In this document: piece after piece, positions 8,685 through 16,998 of the stretch
How positions within the stretch are numbered: the stretch's first letter is position 1
Layout: each line of letters starts with the position of its first letter
Assembly: GCA_937919925.1 (NCBI GenBank)
Contig: CALFOT010000088.1
Location: forward strand, 1-45,451
DNA from: an uncultured bacterium
GTDB lineage: Bacteria > Planctomycetota > UBA1135
Length of the DNA stretch: 45,451 nt
Direction: 5' to 3'
Made by a program: the position numbers and the translations under genes
Notes under the pieces: model-generated
The model's input: the letters and a program-made list of their open reading frames with translations, nothing else
Told to the model about the DNA's origin: nothing
Databases searched by the model: none

Positions 8685-8720
8685 AACGGGGGCGAACTTG
8701 GTTCAAAGTTCACCCCCGTT
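8685..8720. terminator. Bidirectional hairpin between glycosylase and acyl-CoA dehydrogenase genes
   Basis: AACGGGGGCGAACTT (8685-8699) pairs with AAGTTCACCCCCGTT (8706-8720) over 15 positions with one C/A mismatch and a 6-nt loop. It lies two bases after the glycosylase stop codon and 18 bases from the end of the convergent acyl-CoA dehydrogenase gene. Neither side has a long T run, but size and position favour a shared terminator. Confidence 0.6.
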
Positions 8721-8738
8721 AGCAATAGCAAGCGCAGC

Positions 8739-9980
8739 TTAGGTATTTGCGGTTACGGGTTCTGCGCCATAAGACTCCTGGGTTTCGGATGGAATCACCG
8801 AGTTGAGGTAGTCGTGGCGGCTTGATTCTTTGATCAAGTTGCGCGCAATCACAATGCGCTGAATCTGGTTGGTGCCTTCGTAGATCTGCAAAATCTTCGC
8901 ATCGCGGTAGAACTTGGCGATGGGGTAGTCTTCCATGAAGCCGTAACCACCAAAGATTTGCACAGCATCCGTTGCGACTTGCACAGCGACATCGGTTGCG
9001 AAGCATTTGGCCATTGCTGCAATTTTGGTCACGCCCTTGGAGCCAGCATCAGCTTGGGCCGCAGTGGCGTAAACCATCCAACGTGCAGCTTCCGTTTTCT
9101 GCGCCATATCAGCCAGCATGCCCTGCACCATTTGGAAGCCAGAGATGGCCTGCCCAAACTGTTTGCGACGGCACGCATAAGTAGTGGCTAATTCCAGTGC
9201 ACCAGCGGCGGTGCCCACTGCTTGTGCAGCAACACCCGGACGCGCGAGATCTAGAGTCATCATGCTGTGCTTGAAACCGAAACCAGGTTGGCCGCCGATG
9301 AGGCGGTCGTCGCCAACTTTGACATTATCAAACACGGTTTCCGTAACTGGCACGGAACGGATTCCCATTTTGTCTTCCAGTTTTTTGATCGAAAAACCTG
9401 GATCCGTGTCTTCGATGATAAAAGCAGAAATGCGACGCGAGCGCGATTCCGGATCCGTTACCGCAAAACAAGTAATGATGTTGGCGCGGGAACCGTTCGT
9501 GGTCCATTTTTTCTCGCCACAGATGGTCCAGGTATCGCCTTCTTTGGTGGCGCGAACGGAAAGCCCGCCAGCGTCCGAACCAGCGAATTTCTCTGACAAC
9601 GCAAAAGCACAAGCGGCTTTGCCGGAGGCGACTAGCGGCAAGTATTTGGATTTTTGCTCGTGGGTGCCGCCAACAATAATCGGCAGCGAGCCGAGTGCAT
9701 TGACCGCAAAGGCCACTCCGAAAGCCGGATCCGCTTTGGAAAATTCTTCCACCATGAGGGCGAGCGCCATGATGCCATCATCGGACCCGCCGTATTGTTT
9801 AGGAATCCAAACGCCAAGCATGCCTGCTGCAGCGGCAGCCTGGAAAGCATCTTCGTTAAAGGCTGAAGTCTTGTCATTCTGCGCAGCGTGCGGCAGCAGA
9901 TACTTGACGGCAATTTCGTGGGCCTTCTCACGCCAGGCGAGTTGGGCTTTGGAGAAGGTGATGTCGTAAAGCGGGTTCAT
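8739..9980 (-). CDS. Acyl-CoA dehydrogenase
   Basis: This is an FAD enzyme that introduces the alpha-beta double bond into an acyl-CoA and passes electrons to ETF, as in fatty acid or branched-chain amino acid breakdown. The 413-residue length fits short or medium-chain family members. The FAD and substrate segment CAFALSEKFAGSDAGGL (124-140) and KKWTTNG (157-163) match family signatures. RKQFGQAISGFQ (272-283) and QIFGGYGFMEDYP (341-353) are typical of the C-terminal helical domain. The catalytic base is E368 in IYEGTNQIQR, the position used by butyryl and medium-chain enzymes rather than isovaleryl-CoA dehydrogenase. The gene stands alone: no ETF, enoyl-CoA hydratase or ligase is next to it. 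The branched-chain-type 2-oxoacid dehydrogenase elsewhere in the window could supply substrates, but this is inference. Confidence 0.95.
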   Translation of the reverse strand: MNPLYDITFSKAQLAWREKAHEIAVKYLLPHAAQNDKTSAFNEDAFQAAAAAGMLGVWIPKQYGGSDDGIMALALMVEEFSKADPAFGVAFAVNALGSLPIIVGGTHEQKSKYLPLVASGKAACAFALSEKFAGSDAGGLSVRATKEGDTWTICGEKKWTTNGSRANIITCFAVTDPESRSRRISAFIIEDTDPGFSIKKLEDKMGIRSVPVTETVFDNVKVGDDRLIGGQPGFGFKHSMMTLDLARPGVAAQAVGTAAGALELATTYACRRKQFGQAISGFQMVQGMLADMAQKTEAARWMVYATAAQADAGSKGVTKIAAMAKCFATDVAVQVATDAVQIFGGYGFMEDYPIAKFYRDAKILQIYEGTNQIQRIVIARNLIKESSRHDYLNSVIPSETQESYGAEPVTANT

Positions 9981-10054
9981 CTTTGATTACTTCTTTGCAG
10001 CTGCAGGCTTAGCCCGCGCCGGCCGTGGGTTTCCTCGGCTGGGGGTAATGATTG

Positions 10055-10089
10055 TAGCCCTGCGCCGCGTTTTCAGCCGCGCAGGGCTA
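10055..10089. terminator. Strong hairpin downstream of the LpoB operon
   Basis: TAGCCCTGCGC (10055-10065) pairs perfectly with GCGCAGGGCTA (10079-10089), an 11-bp GC-rich stem with a 13-nt loop. It lies 53 nt past the end of the four-lipoprotein operon on the minus strand and 75 nt ahead of the acyl-CoA dehydrogenase start. It most likely ends the operon transcript. There is no T run, so an RNA element in the leader of the dehydrogenase gene is an alternative. Confidence 0.45.
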
Positions 10090-10142
10090 GGCTAAATCCT
10101 TCCCTACCGCACCCGTGGCAAAGGAAAGCGCCGTAAAGGCGA

Positions 10143-10721
10143 TTACCAGCCGAACAGGGTTTTTTCCTGACGCTTACGCATTTGGTGTTCATCAGCCCAA
10201 ACGATTTGGCGGGTTTGGGTATTCACAGCGTTGAAAGTGAATTTGTAGAACATGGATTCCACATCGCCACCGGCAGATTTGATGGTAGTGAAGCGGCCAT
10301 AGAACACATATTCAGCGCCAAGCTGGCGGCCCAGCTCCACGGCAGCAGCCATGTCTACCGCACCGGAGGCTTGATGATCCAACTCCCACTCAATCTCTGA
10401 TAAACCATCTTCGCCAGCCAGGACACTAAATTTGCCAGACTGGATTAAAGCCGTGCTGATGGTATCAGTAATGTTTTGCGTATCGATATGTTGGTTGGTG
10501 CGGTTGGCGACACCACCAATCACGATGCGTGGTACATCGCCTCCCCATGCATTGGAACTAGTGAAAGATTCCGCCATCTTTTGCGCAATGGCTTGCAATT
10601 CCGTAGGGCCAAAATCAGTGCTGAGCACTTCGACGCCTTCGGGATCTTCAAGAGTAACCTTGTTGGAGCAGCTGCCGGAAACAGCGATTACGCTGACGAA
10701 AAGTAGAGTACGGAGGAGCAT
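10143..10721 (-). CDS. LpoB-like penicillin-binding protein activator, lipoprotein
   Basis: The ATG at 10721 opens a lipoprotein signal with SGSC (C18). The mature part matches the LpoB (YcfM) / COG3417 family: STDFGPTELQAIAQKMAESF near residue 32, then PRIVIGGVANRTNQHIDT, DTISTALIQSGKF, and AAVELGRQLGAEYVFYGRFT, ending with QTRQIVWADEHQMRK. In E. coli the outer-membrane lipoprotein LpoB reaches through the periplasm to activate the peptidoglycan synthase PBP1b. The long disordered Pro-rich linker of enterobacterial LpoB is absent here. It is the last gene of a four-gene lipoprotein operon, two bases after the YcfL-like gene, the same partnership seen in Proteobacteria. The activator function on a local PBP is inferred. 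Confidence 0.85.
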   Translation of the reverse strand: MLLRTLLFVSVIAVSGSCSNKVTLEDPEGVEVLSTDFGPTELQAIAQKMAESFTSSNAWGGDVPRIVIGGVANRTNQHIDTQNITDTISTALIQSGKFSVLAGEDGLSEIEWELDHQASGAVDMAAAVELGRQLGAEYVFYGRFTTIKSAGGDVESMFYKFTFNAVNTQTRQIVWADEHQMRKRQEKTLFGW

Positions 10722-10723
10722 GA

Positions 10724-11170
10724 TTATTCGGGCTGGGCAGTGTGGTTGACGCGAATCACGCACTGAATCGCTTTTTCGGTTGGGGAAGTGAATGGCAAAA
10801 CGCGGGTTTCGCCGGGGCGCAGCACAAGGAACTGCTCGGGCTTTTCATATTGCCCTCTGCGAAGGACGATACCGTCGGCATCGCGCCATTCCCAGGATAG
10901 GTGCAAGCGTACCGGGTCTTCGTCATTGTTGTACATTTGAAACTGAACTGCAAGACGACCATCGGAAAGGCGCACCGTGACATTTTCAAACTCAAGATCA
11001 ACGCCTTCTACATTGTTGACAACTTCTACCACGACATCTTTGACTATGCCCTCGCCGTAGTCAAATTCTTCGCCGTTGACGCTAATCGTTTTGGGGCGGT
11101 GCACATCAGGCCCAGAGCAGGCCGGTAAAACCGCCAGCAAGCACAGACCAAGTAGTGAGGTTTTTACCAT
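10724..11170 (-). CDS. YcfL-like (DUF1425) lipoprotein, copy B
   Basis: A 148-residue protein with a clear lipobox (LAVLPAC, C18). The C-terminal half is a compact beta-rich domain: VTVRLSDGRLAVQFQMYNND, HLSWEWRDADGIVL, then LVLRPGETRVLPFTSP, and a single late cysteine. The pattern (strand, N-N/D turn, W/Y-rW-D-adG, then a basic-charged segment) fits the YcfL/DUF1425 family, whose E. coli member is encoded next to lpoB. The role of YcfL is not established. The gap is 5 nt from copy A and 2 nt to the LpoB-like gene, so they are one transcript. Copy A has the same fold pattern, so the pair probably arose by duplication followed by strong divergence. Confidence 0.65.
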   Translation of the reverse strand: MVKTSLLGLCLLAVLPACSGPDVHRPKTISVNGEEFDYGEGIVKDVVVEVVNNVEGVDLEFENVTVRLSDGRLAVQFQMYNNDEDPVRLHLSWEWRDADGIVLRRGQYEKPEQFLVLRPGETRVLPFTSPTEKAIQCVIRVNHTAQPE

Positions 11171-11175
11171 GATGT

Positions 11176-11580
11176 TTAGCGGGTCATGGGATGAGAAAGT
11201 TGAACTTTCATTTCGCAGCGCACAGCTTCCATATTCGGGGCGCTAGAGCGTATTGAGTGGTGGTCGCCGGCGGCAATGAAGACGGGGCGCCAGCTGCGCA
11301 CCACGGATGGCACTTCGATTCCATCGGCGTCGTACCAGTAGGCTTGGTACTCTACCCGTACATCATCATCATCTTCATTGATGAGCTCCACTTGATAAAC
11401 CGCGAAATCGGAGCGGCTGAAAGAGATGCGTTCCTGGCCGAATTTGATGATGCCATCAATATCAGAATCACCAACAGCGCGAGTGGCGCCGCTGAGATCG
11501 CCATTGCGCACGCCAGCGGCGCTGCAGGCAACAAGGCCGGTCAGGGCCACAAGGGGAATCAGTTTGAGTAGTGCTTTCAT
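11176..11580 (-). CDS. YcfL-like (DUF1425) lipoprotein, copy A
   Basis: This 134-residue protein has a lipoprotein signal (GLVAC, C19). It shares the layout of the next gene in the operon: VYQVELINEDDDDVRVEYQ, then YWYDADGIEV, then FIAAGDHHSIRSSAP and one cysteine near the C-terminus (AVRCEMKV). The spacing of the strand, acidic turn, W/Y-D-ADGIE and closing segment supports YcfL-family membership. It lies 4 nt after the COG3014-like gene and 5 nt before copy B. Having two YcfL-like genes side by side in an LpoB cluster is unusual. The function is unknown; an envelope role alongside LpoB is inferred from context. Confidence 0.6.
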   Translation of the reverse strand: MKALLKLIPLVALTGLVACSAAGVRNGDLSGATRAVGDSDIDGIIKFGQERISFSRSDFAVYQVELINEDDDDVRVEYQAYWYDADGIEVPSVVRSWRPVFIAAGDHHSIRSSAPNMEAVRCEMKVQLSHPMTR

Positions 11581-11584
11581 CTGC

Positions 11585-12883
11585 TTAGGGGCGGTTCACG
11601 ACAGGGGTTTGGGAATCAGCGTACAAACGCCCGCCAACTGCGCGTACGCCAATCAGTACGGGCTTGCCAGGCTCGAATGAGAGTATTCCTAGGTCAAGTT
11701 GGTGGCCATCTGGACCGCTGCTAAGTATGACACGTTGTTCGCCACTAGGGACTGCGGCGCGCAAAACTTGAATCTCAGCTGGCAAAGTGAGCCAGGAGCG
11801 TAAATCGGCGCGTTCGGAAAAGTTATTCCACAACGAACCGGTGATGCTGACCAAAATGCCAGCCCAAGGGCCATTTTTTTCCTCGGCGGCTTTGGCAACC
11901 TCATCCACGACGATGGTTTTTCCGATGGAGCGTGCGATCGCTTTGGCAGTGGCCCAGCCAATCCGATCCTTGAGGTTGGTTTCTCCGACTGCCAAGACAT
12001 CTTCTATGGTGACGGTTTTGCCCAAATCCTGCTCTCCAACCTTGACGCTGATGGCGGCGTGCGCAAAGGGTGGTGTGCCAAAACCGGGCACGGAAAGCTT
12101 GCCGATGGAGCGGGTGGTGGAGTAGTTCAACTCATGCGCGACTTTCTGCGGCATGCGCCCTCGTTCGTACACAATCACGATTTCAGAGACAGCTCGCTCC
12201 TGGCCTCGTTCGGAGGAAGTGAGGCGTTGCAAACGCGCCAAGGAATAAACGACAGCAGGGTGATCGGGGATCTCTTCGGCGAGGCGATTGAGATCAAGGC
12301 GTGCATCCTGGAGCTGGCCATCCAGTTCCTGAGCGATAGCGGCAACAAAACGGGCAAAGCGATTCATGCCGTATGTGGTACCGAAACGCTCCTCTTCAAA
12401 CTGCTCAAACTCATAGCCTCGCTTGACCTCGACGAGTGCACCATCCAGCGAGCCTAAGCGGAGAAAATCCCAAGCCAGAAACCCATGGAGCAATACCGCT
12501 TCAAACCCTTCGCCATCGTAGGGAATGGTTTTATCGTTGATCAGCATGGACAAGGCGCCCTCGCTGAGACTACGACCACTGATCGTGGGGCGGTCTCCAT
12601 AGCCATCCAAAACCTGCACCGCCTGCAGCCATTCTTCGGTGGCTGCCTTTAGGTTTCCGCCCACGTGATAGGCCATACCGGCTTCCGCGAAAGAGAGGAA
12701 TTCATTGCCATCCAGGGTGCCGTTGAGTAATAAAAACTCGTTTGCAGCGGTATCAAAGTCACCATGCTCAAAGGCATCGAGGCCCCTCCAAGCATCGTCT
12801 GGGTAATCATGGAATAGCGAGGAAGAGCACGATACGCACAACCCGAGCAGGGTCATGGATAGGGCTTTGTTGAGGCGGAACAT
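11585..12883 (-). CDS. COG3014-like lipoprotein with N-terminal tetratricopeptide-type repeats
   Basis: Starting at the ATG at 12883 gives MFRLNKALSMTLLGLCVSC, a signal with lipid-modified C19. A longer frame to 12916 adds eleven residues that would spoil the signal. Residues about 30-240 read as helical repeats of TPR type (GLDAFEHGDFDTAANEFLLL, EAGMAYHVGGNLKAATEEWL, ...YSLARLQRL). The C-terminal half is mixed, with a conserved-looking YERGRMPQKV segment and a GWATAKAIARS helix. This layout matches the uncharacterised COG3014 lipoproteins that sit beside LpoB and YcfL homologues in Proteobacteria. As the first gene of the operon it is followed by the YcfL-like pair and the LpoB-like gene. 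The family match is from memory of its pattern and is moderately certain. Confidence 0.7.
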   Translation of the reverse strand: MFRLNKALSMTLLGLCVSCSSSLFHDYPDDAWRGLDAFEHGDFDTAANEFLLLNGTLDGNEFLSFAEAGMAYHVGGNLKAATEEWLQAVQVLDGYGDRPTISGRSLSEGALSMLINDKTIPYDGEGFEAVLLHGFLAWDFLRLGSLDGALVEVKRGYEFEQFEEERFGTTYGMNRFARFVAAIAQELDGQLQDARLDLNRLAEEIPDHPAVVYSLARLQRLTSSERGQERAVSEIVIVYERGRMPQKVAHELNYSTTRSIGKLSVPGFGTPPFAHAAISVKVGEQDLGKTVTIEDVLAVGETNLKDRIGWATAKAIARSIGKTIVVDEVAKAAEEKNGPWAGILVSITGSLWNNFSERADLRSWLTLPAEIQVLRAAVPSGEQRVILSSGPDGHQLDLGILSFEPGKPVLIGVRAVGGRLYADSQTPVVNRP

Positions 12884-12996
12884 GCAAGTCACGGGGGCCA
12901 TAATGGCGGTTGCCAATCGTAGCAGGGCGCGGGGGAGTGGGGCCCTCTATCCGATTACGGCCGTGGAGGCTGCGCGGCAGCTAAAATCCCGAACCC

Positions 12997-15756
12997 GTGA
13001 GAAGCACGCAATCCCCGCAATCGCTCTCGGAGCTGACACCCATGATGCGTCAGTTCTATGCAGCGAAAGACCAGCACCCCCAAGCGCTGCTGTTTTTTCG
13101 CATGGGCGATTTCTATGAGCTGTTTTACGACGATGCAAAAATCGCATCTAAGGAGTTAGGCTTAACTCTCACGGCGCGTGATAAAGAGCGCAAGGTGCCC
13201 ATGGCGGGAATCCCAGTGCGCTCACTGGAAGGTTATCTTGCACGTTTGGTGCGGGCTGGCCATACCGTTGCGATTTGCGAGCAGCTTCAAGACCCGCGTG
13301 AAACCAAGGGCATTGTAGATCGCGGCGTGGTGCGGGTGGTTTCACCAGGTACACTACTAGAAGAGGAAAGTTTGGTTGGCAGCGAGCCGCTCTTCGTGTT
13401 GGCGGTGCATATCGAGGTGCCGCGTGGCAAAGCCGCCGCCACTAAATCGCTAGGGGATTGGCAAGTTGGTCTTGCATGGGCGGATCTTACCACTGGCGCA
13501 TTCCGCTGCTGCGTCACCAATGTGGATGGTTGCGCCGAAGAGCTTGCCCGGATTCGTCCGGCAGAAGTGTTGCTCGCCGATATCCCTGAGAGCGAAGAGC
13601 TCGCCTTTTCAGCATTTGCCAGAGTCAAGTCGTTCCTTGCGCAGGAAGGCTTACCGCTAACGAAACGATTACCGTGGACTTTTGACGCGCACAACGGCCA
13701 TCGCGATTTGTGCGAACAGTTGCAAGTGGTCACGCTCGAGGCTTTCGGAATCGAAGAGCTTCCGCAAGTGATTGCTGCCTGCGGCGGGTTGCTGGATTTC
13801 TTGAAAGATACTCAAAAATCCTCGCTGCAGCAGTTGCGTGAGTTACATTTCCATCAAGCAGCACAGCATTTATGCTTAGATCGCGCCACGCGTCGCACTT
13901 TGGAAATTGTGCGCAATCAGCACGATGGTGGCCGTGAAGGCACTCTATTGGCGGTGATTGATCGCACAGGAACTCCTATGGGAGCTCGCCTGTTGCGCGA
14001 TTGGGTGTTGGAGCCACTTGTGGATGCCACGGCCATCATGGTGCGGCACGATGCGGTAGAAGAGTTGTACGGCAATGCGCAGCAACGTGGCGCGATTCGT
14101 GAATCACTCGATGGTCTTGGTGACTTGGAGCGCTTGGCGGCAAAATTGGTGTCGGGGCGAGCTGGAGCCCGCGATTTGTTTGGACTTGCGCGGGCTCTCG
14201 AGCGGGTGCCTGATCTATGCCACGCTTTGGCTTCGTCACACTCTGCGGCGTTAGCTCGCTTGGCCGCCAACCTTGACCCTTGCACGGAAGTTGCGGCGCG
14301 GATTCGCGCTACTTTGCAGGATGATTTACCACTTTCTTTGAAAGATGGCGGCTTAGTGCGCGATGGATTCTCCGCCGAAGTGGATGAGTTGCGCCTGCTA
14401 GCCAAGGGCGGCAAGGATTATTTGATAGCTCTCCAGGAACGCGAATCGGCAAGGGCTGGATTTCCGGTCAAGCTGGGCTTCAACCGGGTATTCGGCTATT
14501 ACATTGAAATCACCCATCTTCATTCTGGCAAAGCACCTGCTGATTACATCCGCAAACAAACTCTGAAGAATGCTGAGCGCTTTATCACTCCGGAGTTAAA
14601 AGAGTATGAGGCGAAGGTTCTGGGCGCCGAGGAAAAGGCCAAAGATTTAGAGTTCGGCCTATTTGAACAACTGCGCAGTGCCGTCGCAGCAGAAGCGTTA
14701 CGGGTCATCACCACGGCGCGCGCACTTGCAGAATTGGACGTGTTGCAAGGCTTGGCGGCAGTAGCCAGCGAACGGCGCTATGTGCGGCCCGAGTTTGTGC
14801 CGGCTGCAGAAGGAGAATGTGGGGTACTGGATATTCGCGAGGGGCGTCATCCGGTGGTTGAGGCCACACTTCTGCATGATCCATTCGTTCCAAATGATAC
14901 TTTATTGGGGCGTGATCCCGATGGCGACGCCCAGCAGGATGGTGCGCGTTTGGCCATTCTGACGGGGCCCAACATGAGTGGTAAATCAACCTACTTGCGA
15001 CAAACCGCGTTGGTTGTTTTGCTCGCCCAGCTCGGCAGTTTTGTGCCCGCAGAAAGCGCGCGCATCACTTTGGTCGACCGCATTTTTACTCGGCTCGGCG
15101 GCGGCGACGACATCAGCCGCGGCCAATCCACTTTTATGGTAGAGATGGTGGAAACCGCCAACATCTTGCGCCATGCAAGTGCGCGTTCCTTATTGCTGCT
15201 CGATGAAGTGGGCCGCGGCACTAGCACTTTTGATGGTCTTGCGATTGCTTGGGCGGTGTGCGAATTCGTGCACAACCAAGCACGAGCGCGCTGTCTCTTT
15301 GCCACGCATTATCATCAACTTACCGATCTTGCCAAGGAACTGCCGTCGGCGCGGAACTTGAATGTCGCGGTGCGTGAATGGGGTGAAGATATTGTTTTCC
15401 TGCATCGCATTGAGTTGGGTGGCACCGATCGCAGCTACGGCATCCATGTGGCGCAACTTGCAGGGTTACCGCAAAGTGTGCTGATGCGCGCTCAAATGAT
15501 TTTGGCCAAACTCGAGCGCGATGAAGAAGGTTTGTCGCGGCGTATTTTGCAGGGCACTAGCGCGCGCACTCCGGAGCTAGCCGTGCTGCCGGTAGTGCAT
15601 CAACCAGGGTTATTCGATTTATTGACTAACCACGCACCAGACAGTCTGCTCGCAGAGTTGCTCGATACCAATCTCGATCAGCTGCCGCCTATCGAGGCGT
15701 GGCAGCTGCTGGCTCGAGTGCTTCAGCAGCTGCGTAATCACCAAACCAACGCCTAG
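12997..15756 (+). CDS. mutS: DNA mismatch repair protein MutS
   Basis: MutS recognises mismatches and small loops in DNA and recruits MutL using ATP. At 919 residues it is slightly longer than the usual 850-880. The mismatch-reading motif is F39-Y-E41 in RMGDFYELF. The connector, lever and clamp domains follow, and the Walker A P-loop is GPNMSGKST (657-665). The ATPase also has DDISRGQSTFMVEM, the Walker B-type LLLLDEVGRGTSTFDG, and the ATHYHQL switch. The helix-turn-helix dimerisation end is SYGIHVAQLAGLPQSV. The start is GTG, 15 codons ahead of LTPMMRQFY, which matches where other MutS proteins begin. The gene is divergent from the lipoprotein operon (113 nt apart) and its stop lies 6 nt from the convergent NrfD-type gene. 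MutL is not in the window. Confidence 0.98.
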   Translation: MRSTQSPQSLSELTPMMRQFYAAKDQHPQALLFFRMGDFYELFYDDAKIASKELGLTLTARDKERKVPMAGIPVRSLEGYLARLVRAGHTVAICEQLQDPRETKGIVDRGVVRVVSPGTLLEEESLVGSEPLFVLAVHIEVPRGKAAATKSLGDWQVGLAWADLTTGAFRCCVTNVDGCAEELARIRPAEVLLADIPESEELAFSAFARVKSFLAQEGLPLTKRLPWTFDAHNGHRDLCEQLQVVTLEAFGIEELPQVIAACGGLLDFLKDTQKSSLQQLRELHFHQAAQHLCLDRATRRTLEIVRNQHDGGREGTLLAVIDRTGTPMGARLLRDWVLEPLVDATAIMVRHDAVEELYGNAQQRGAIRESLDGLGDLERLAAKLVSGRAGARDLFGLARALERVPDLCHALASSHSAALARLAANLDPCTEVAARIRATLQDDLPLSLKDGGLVRDGFSAEVDELRLLAKGGKDYLIALQERESARAGFPVKLGFNRVFGYYIEITHLHSGKAPADYIRKQTLKNAERFITPELKEYEAKVLGAEEKAKDLEFGLFEQLRSAVAAEALRVITTARALAELDVLQGLAAVASERRYVRPEFVPAAEGECGVLDIREGRHPVVEATLLHDPFVPNDTLLGRDPDGDAQQDGARLAILTGPNMSGKSTYLRQTALVVLLAQLGSFVPAESARITLVDRIFTRLGGGDDISRGQSTFMVEMVETANILRHASARSLLLLDEVGRGTSTFDGLAIAWAVCEFVHNQARARCLFATHYHQLTDLAKELPSARNLNVAVREWGEDIVFLHRIELGGTDRSYGIHVAQLAGLPQSVLMRAQMILAKLERDEEGLSRRILQGTSARTPELAVLPVVHQPGLFDLLTNHAPDSLLAELLDTNLDQLPPIEAWQLLARVLQQLRNHQTNA

Positions 15757-15762
15757 GTAGGC

Positions 15763-16986
15763 CTACTTCTTGTCGATGTAGTGGAATTCGCCGTTCAAAA
15801 TCGGCGTGGCAATTTTCACCATGAAGGTGAACAGTAAAGTGCCAATCGAGAGAATACCGAGCGCCACCAGTAATTCATTGATCGACGGCACGTATTCGTA
15901 AATCTCGCCAAGTGTGTCTGGGGTCATGCCAGGAATCACCATGCCCATGCTTTTCTCGATGTACACGCCCATGAAAATGAGCACGCAACCAATGTTCAGC
16001 AGCACAATATTTTCACGCGACTTGCGGCGCAGGAACAAGAAGAAGGCGGCGAAGGAGCAGGTTACTGCAAACCACATGAACGGCACCAAGGTATCGTGAC
16101 CTTCCACGCCCGAGAACATGTAATGCATGTGCACCACGTGGGTGGTATCTGAGTAATACTCCTTAAACACTTCGGCGCCAAGTAAAAACAAGTTGAAGCC
16201 CATGAAGTAGGCCATCAACTCGGCAATCTTCCACATGGCTTCGCGACGAATATGGAACTTGGTGAAGCGCTGCAGAATCTGCATCAACACTAACATCACA
16301 GCCGGCCCGGAACAGAAGGCTGAAACAATAAAGCGCGGCGCCAAAATTGCCGAGTTCCAGTAAGGTCGAGCAACCAAACCGGCATATAAGAAAGCCGTTA
16401 CCGTGTGAATCGCAATTGCTGCTGGTATCGACAGCCACACCAGCGGCATGAAAATCCTCTTGTTAGGTTCCTTGCGCTGGAACAGGCGGAACAGCAAATA
16501 AGTCGTAATAACGAAATTCAGAATCAAGTAGCCGTTCAGGGCAATCACGTCCCAGGCCAGCATGGATTTCGGTACATTCAAAATGCCGGGCCCTGGAATC
16601 AGGTGCCAGAAGCGTTCCGGGTGGCCAATATCGACCAACACGAACAAAGCGCACATAGTGATTGCTGCAACCGCTAACAACTCACCGTAAACTACAATTT
16701 CCTTGATTGGTTTCCATTGATAAAGATAAGCAGGAACCACCAAGGTGACTGCAGCCGCTGCCACGCCCACCAAAAAAGTGAAGTTGCCAATGTAAAAGCC
16801 CCACGACACTTGGTCGCGCAGGCTTGTGGTAATCAAGCCTTCACTGAGCTGGCGGGAATAAGCCCACACACCCACGCAGGAGCACAGCATTAAGAAGGCA
16901 ATCCAAGCGTAGTAAAGCTTGTTGCCGGTGAGAACAATGCGGATGCTGCCTGCAACCCACTGTCCAAAGAAGTTGAGCGTTTTCAT
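15763..16986 (-). CDS. NrfD/DsrP-family quinone-reactive membrane subunit
   Basis: A 407-residue polytopic membrane protein with about ten helices. TSLRDQVSWGFYIGNF near residues 55-70, GHPERFWHLI and the long hydrophobic stretches are typical of the NrfD/PsrC family, and within it of the DsrP/HmcC-like subunits. Such proteins exchange electrons with membrane quinones and dock a periplasmic four-cluster Fe-S protein. That partner is encoded 12 nt upstream. It is the last gene of a four-gene redox operon and is convergent with mutS. ACIII in this same window has its own, clearly different NrfD-type subunit (ActC), so the cell has at least two such complexes. The direction of electron flow cannot be read from the sequence. 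Confidence 0.88.
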   Translation of the reverse strand: MKTLNFFGQWVAGSIRIVLTGNKLYYAWIAFLMLCSCVGVWAYSRQLSEGLITTSLRDQVSWGFYIGNFTFLVGVAAAAVTLVVPAYLYQWKPIKEIVVYGELLAVAAITMCALFVLVDIGHPERFWHLIPGPGILNVPKSMLAWDVIALNGYLILNFVITTYLLFRLFQRKEPNKRIFMPLVWLSIPAAIAIHTVTAFLYAGLVARPYWNSAILAPRFIVSAFCSGPAVMLVLMQILQRFTKFHIRREAMWKIAELMAYFMGFNLFLLGAEVFKEYYSDTTHVVHMHYMFSGVEGHDTLVPFMWFAVTCSFAAFFLFLRRKSRENIVLLNIGCVLIFMGVYIEKSMGMVIPGMTPDTLGEIYEYVPSINELLVALGILSIGTLLFTFMVKIATPILNGEFHYIDKK

Positions 16987-16998
16987 TTCTTTGTTTCC

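Noticed and set aside
9184..9969. 261-codon open frame antisense to the acyl-CoA dehydrogenase gene
   Set aside because: It mirrors the codon pattern of the real gene and gives a Ser/Ala-rich product without domains.
15757..15766. GTAGGCCTAC palindrome at the mutS/NrfD gene junction
   Set aside because: It is only 10 bp, overlaps the stop region of both genes and has no loop for a terminator; likely chance.
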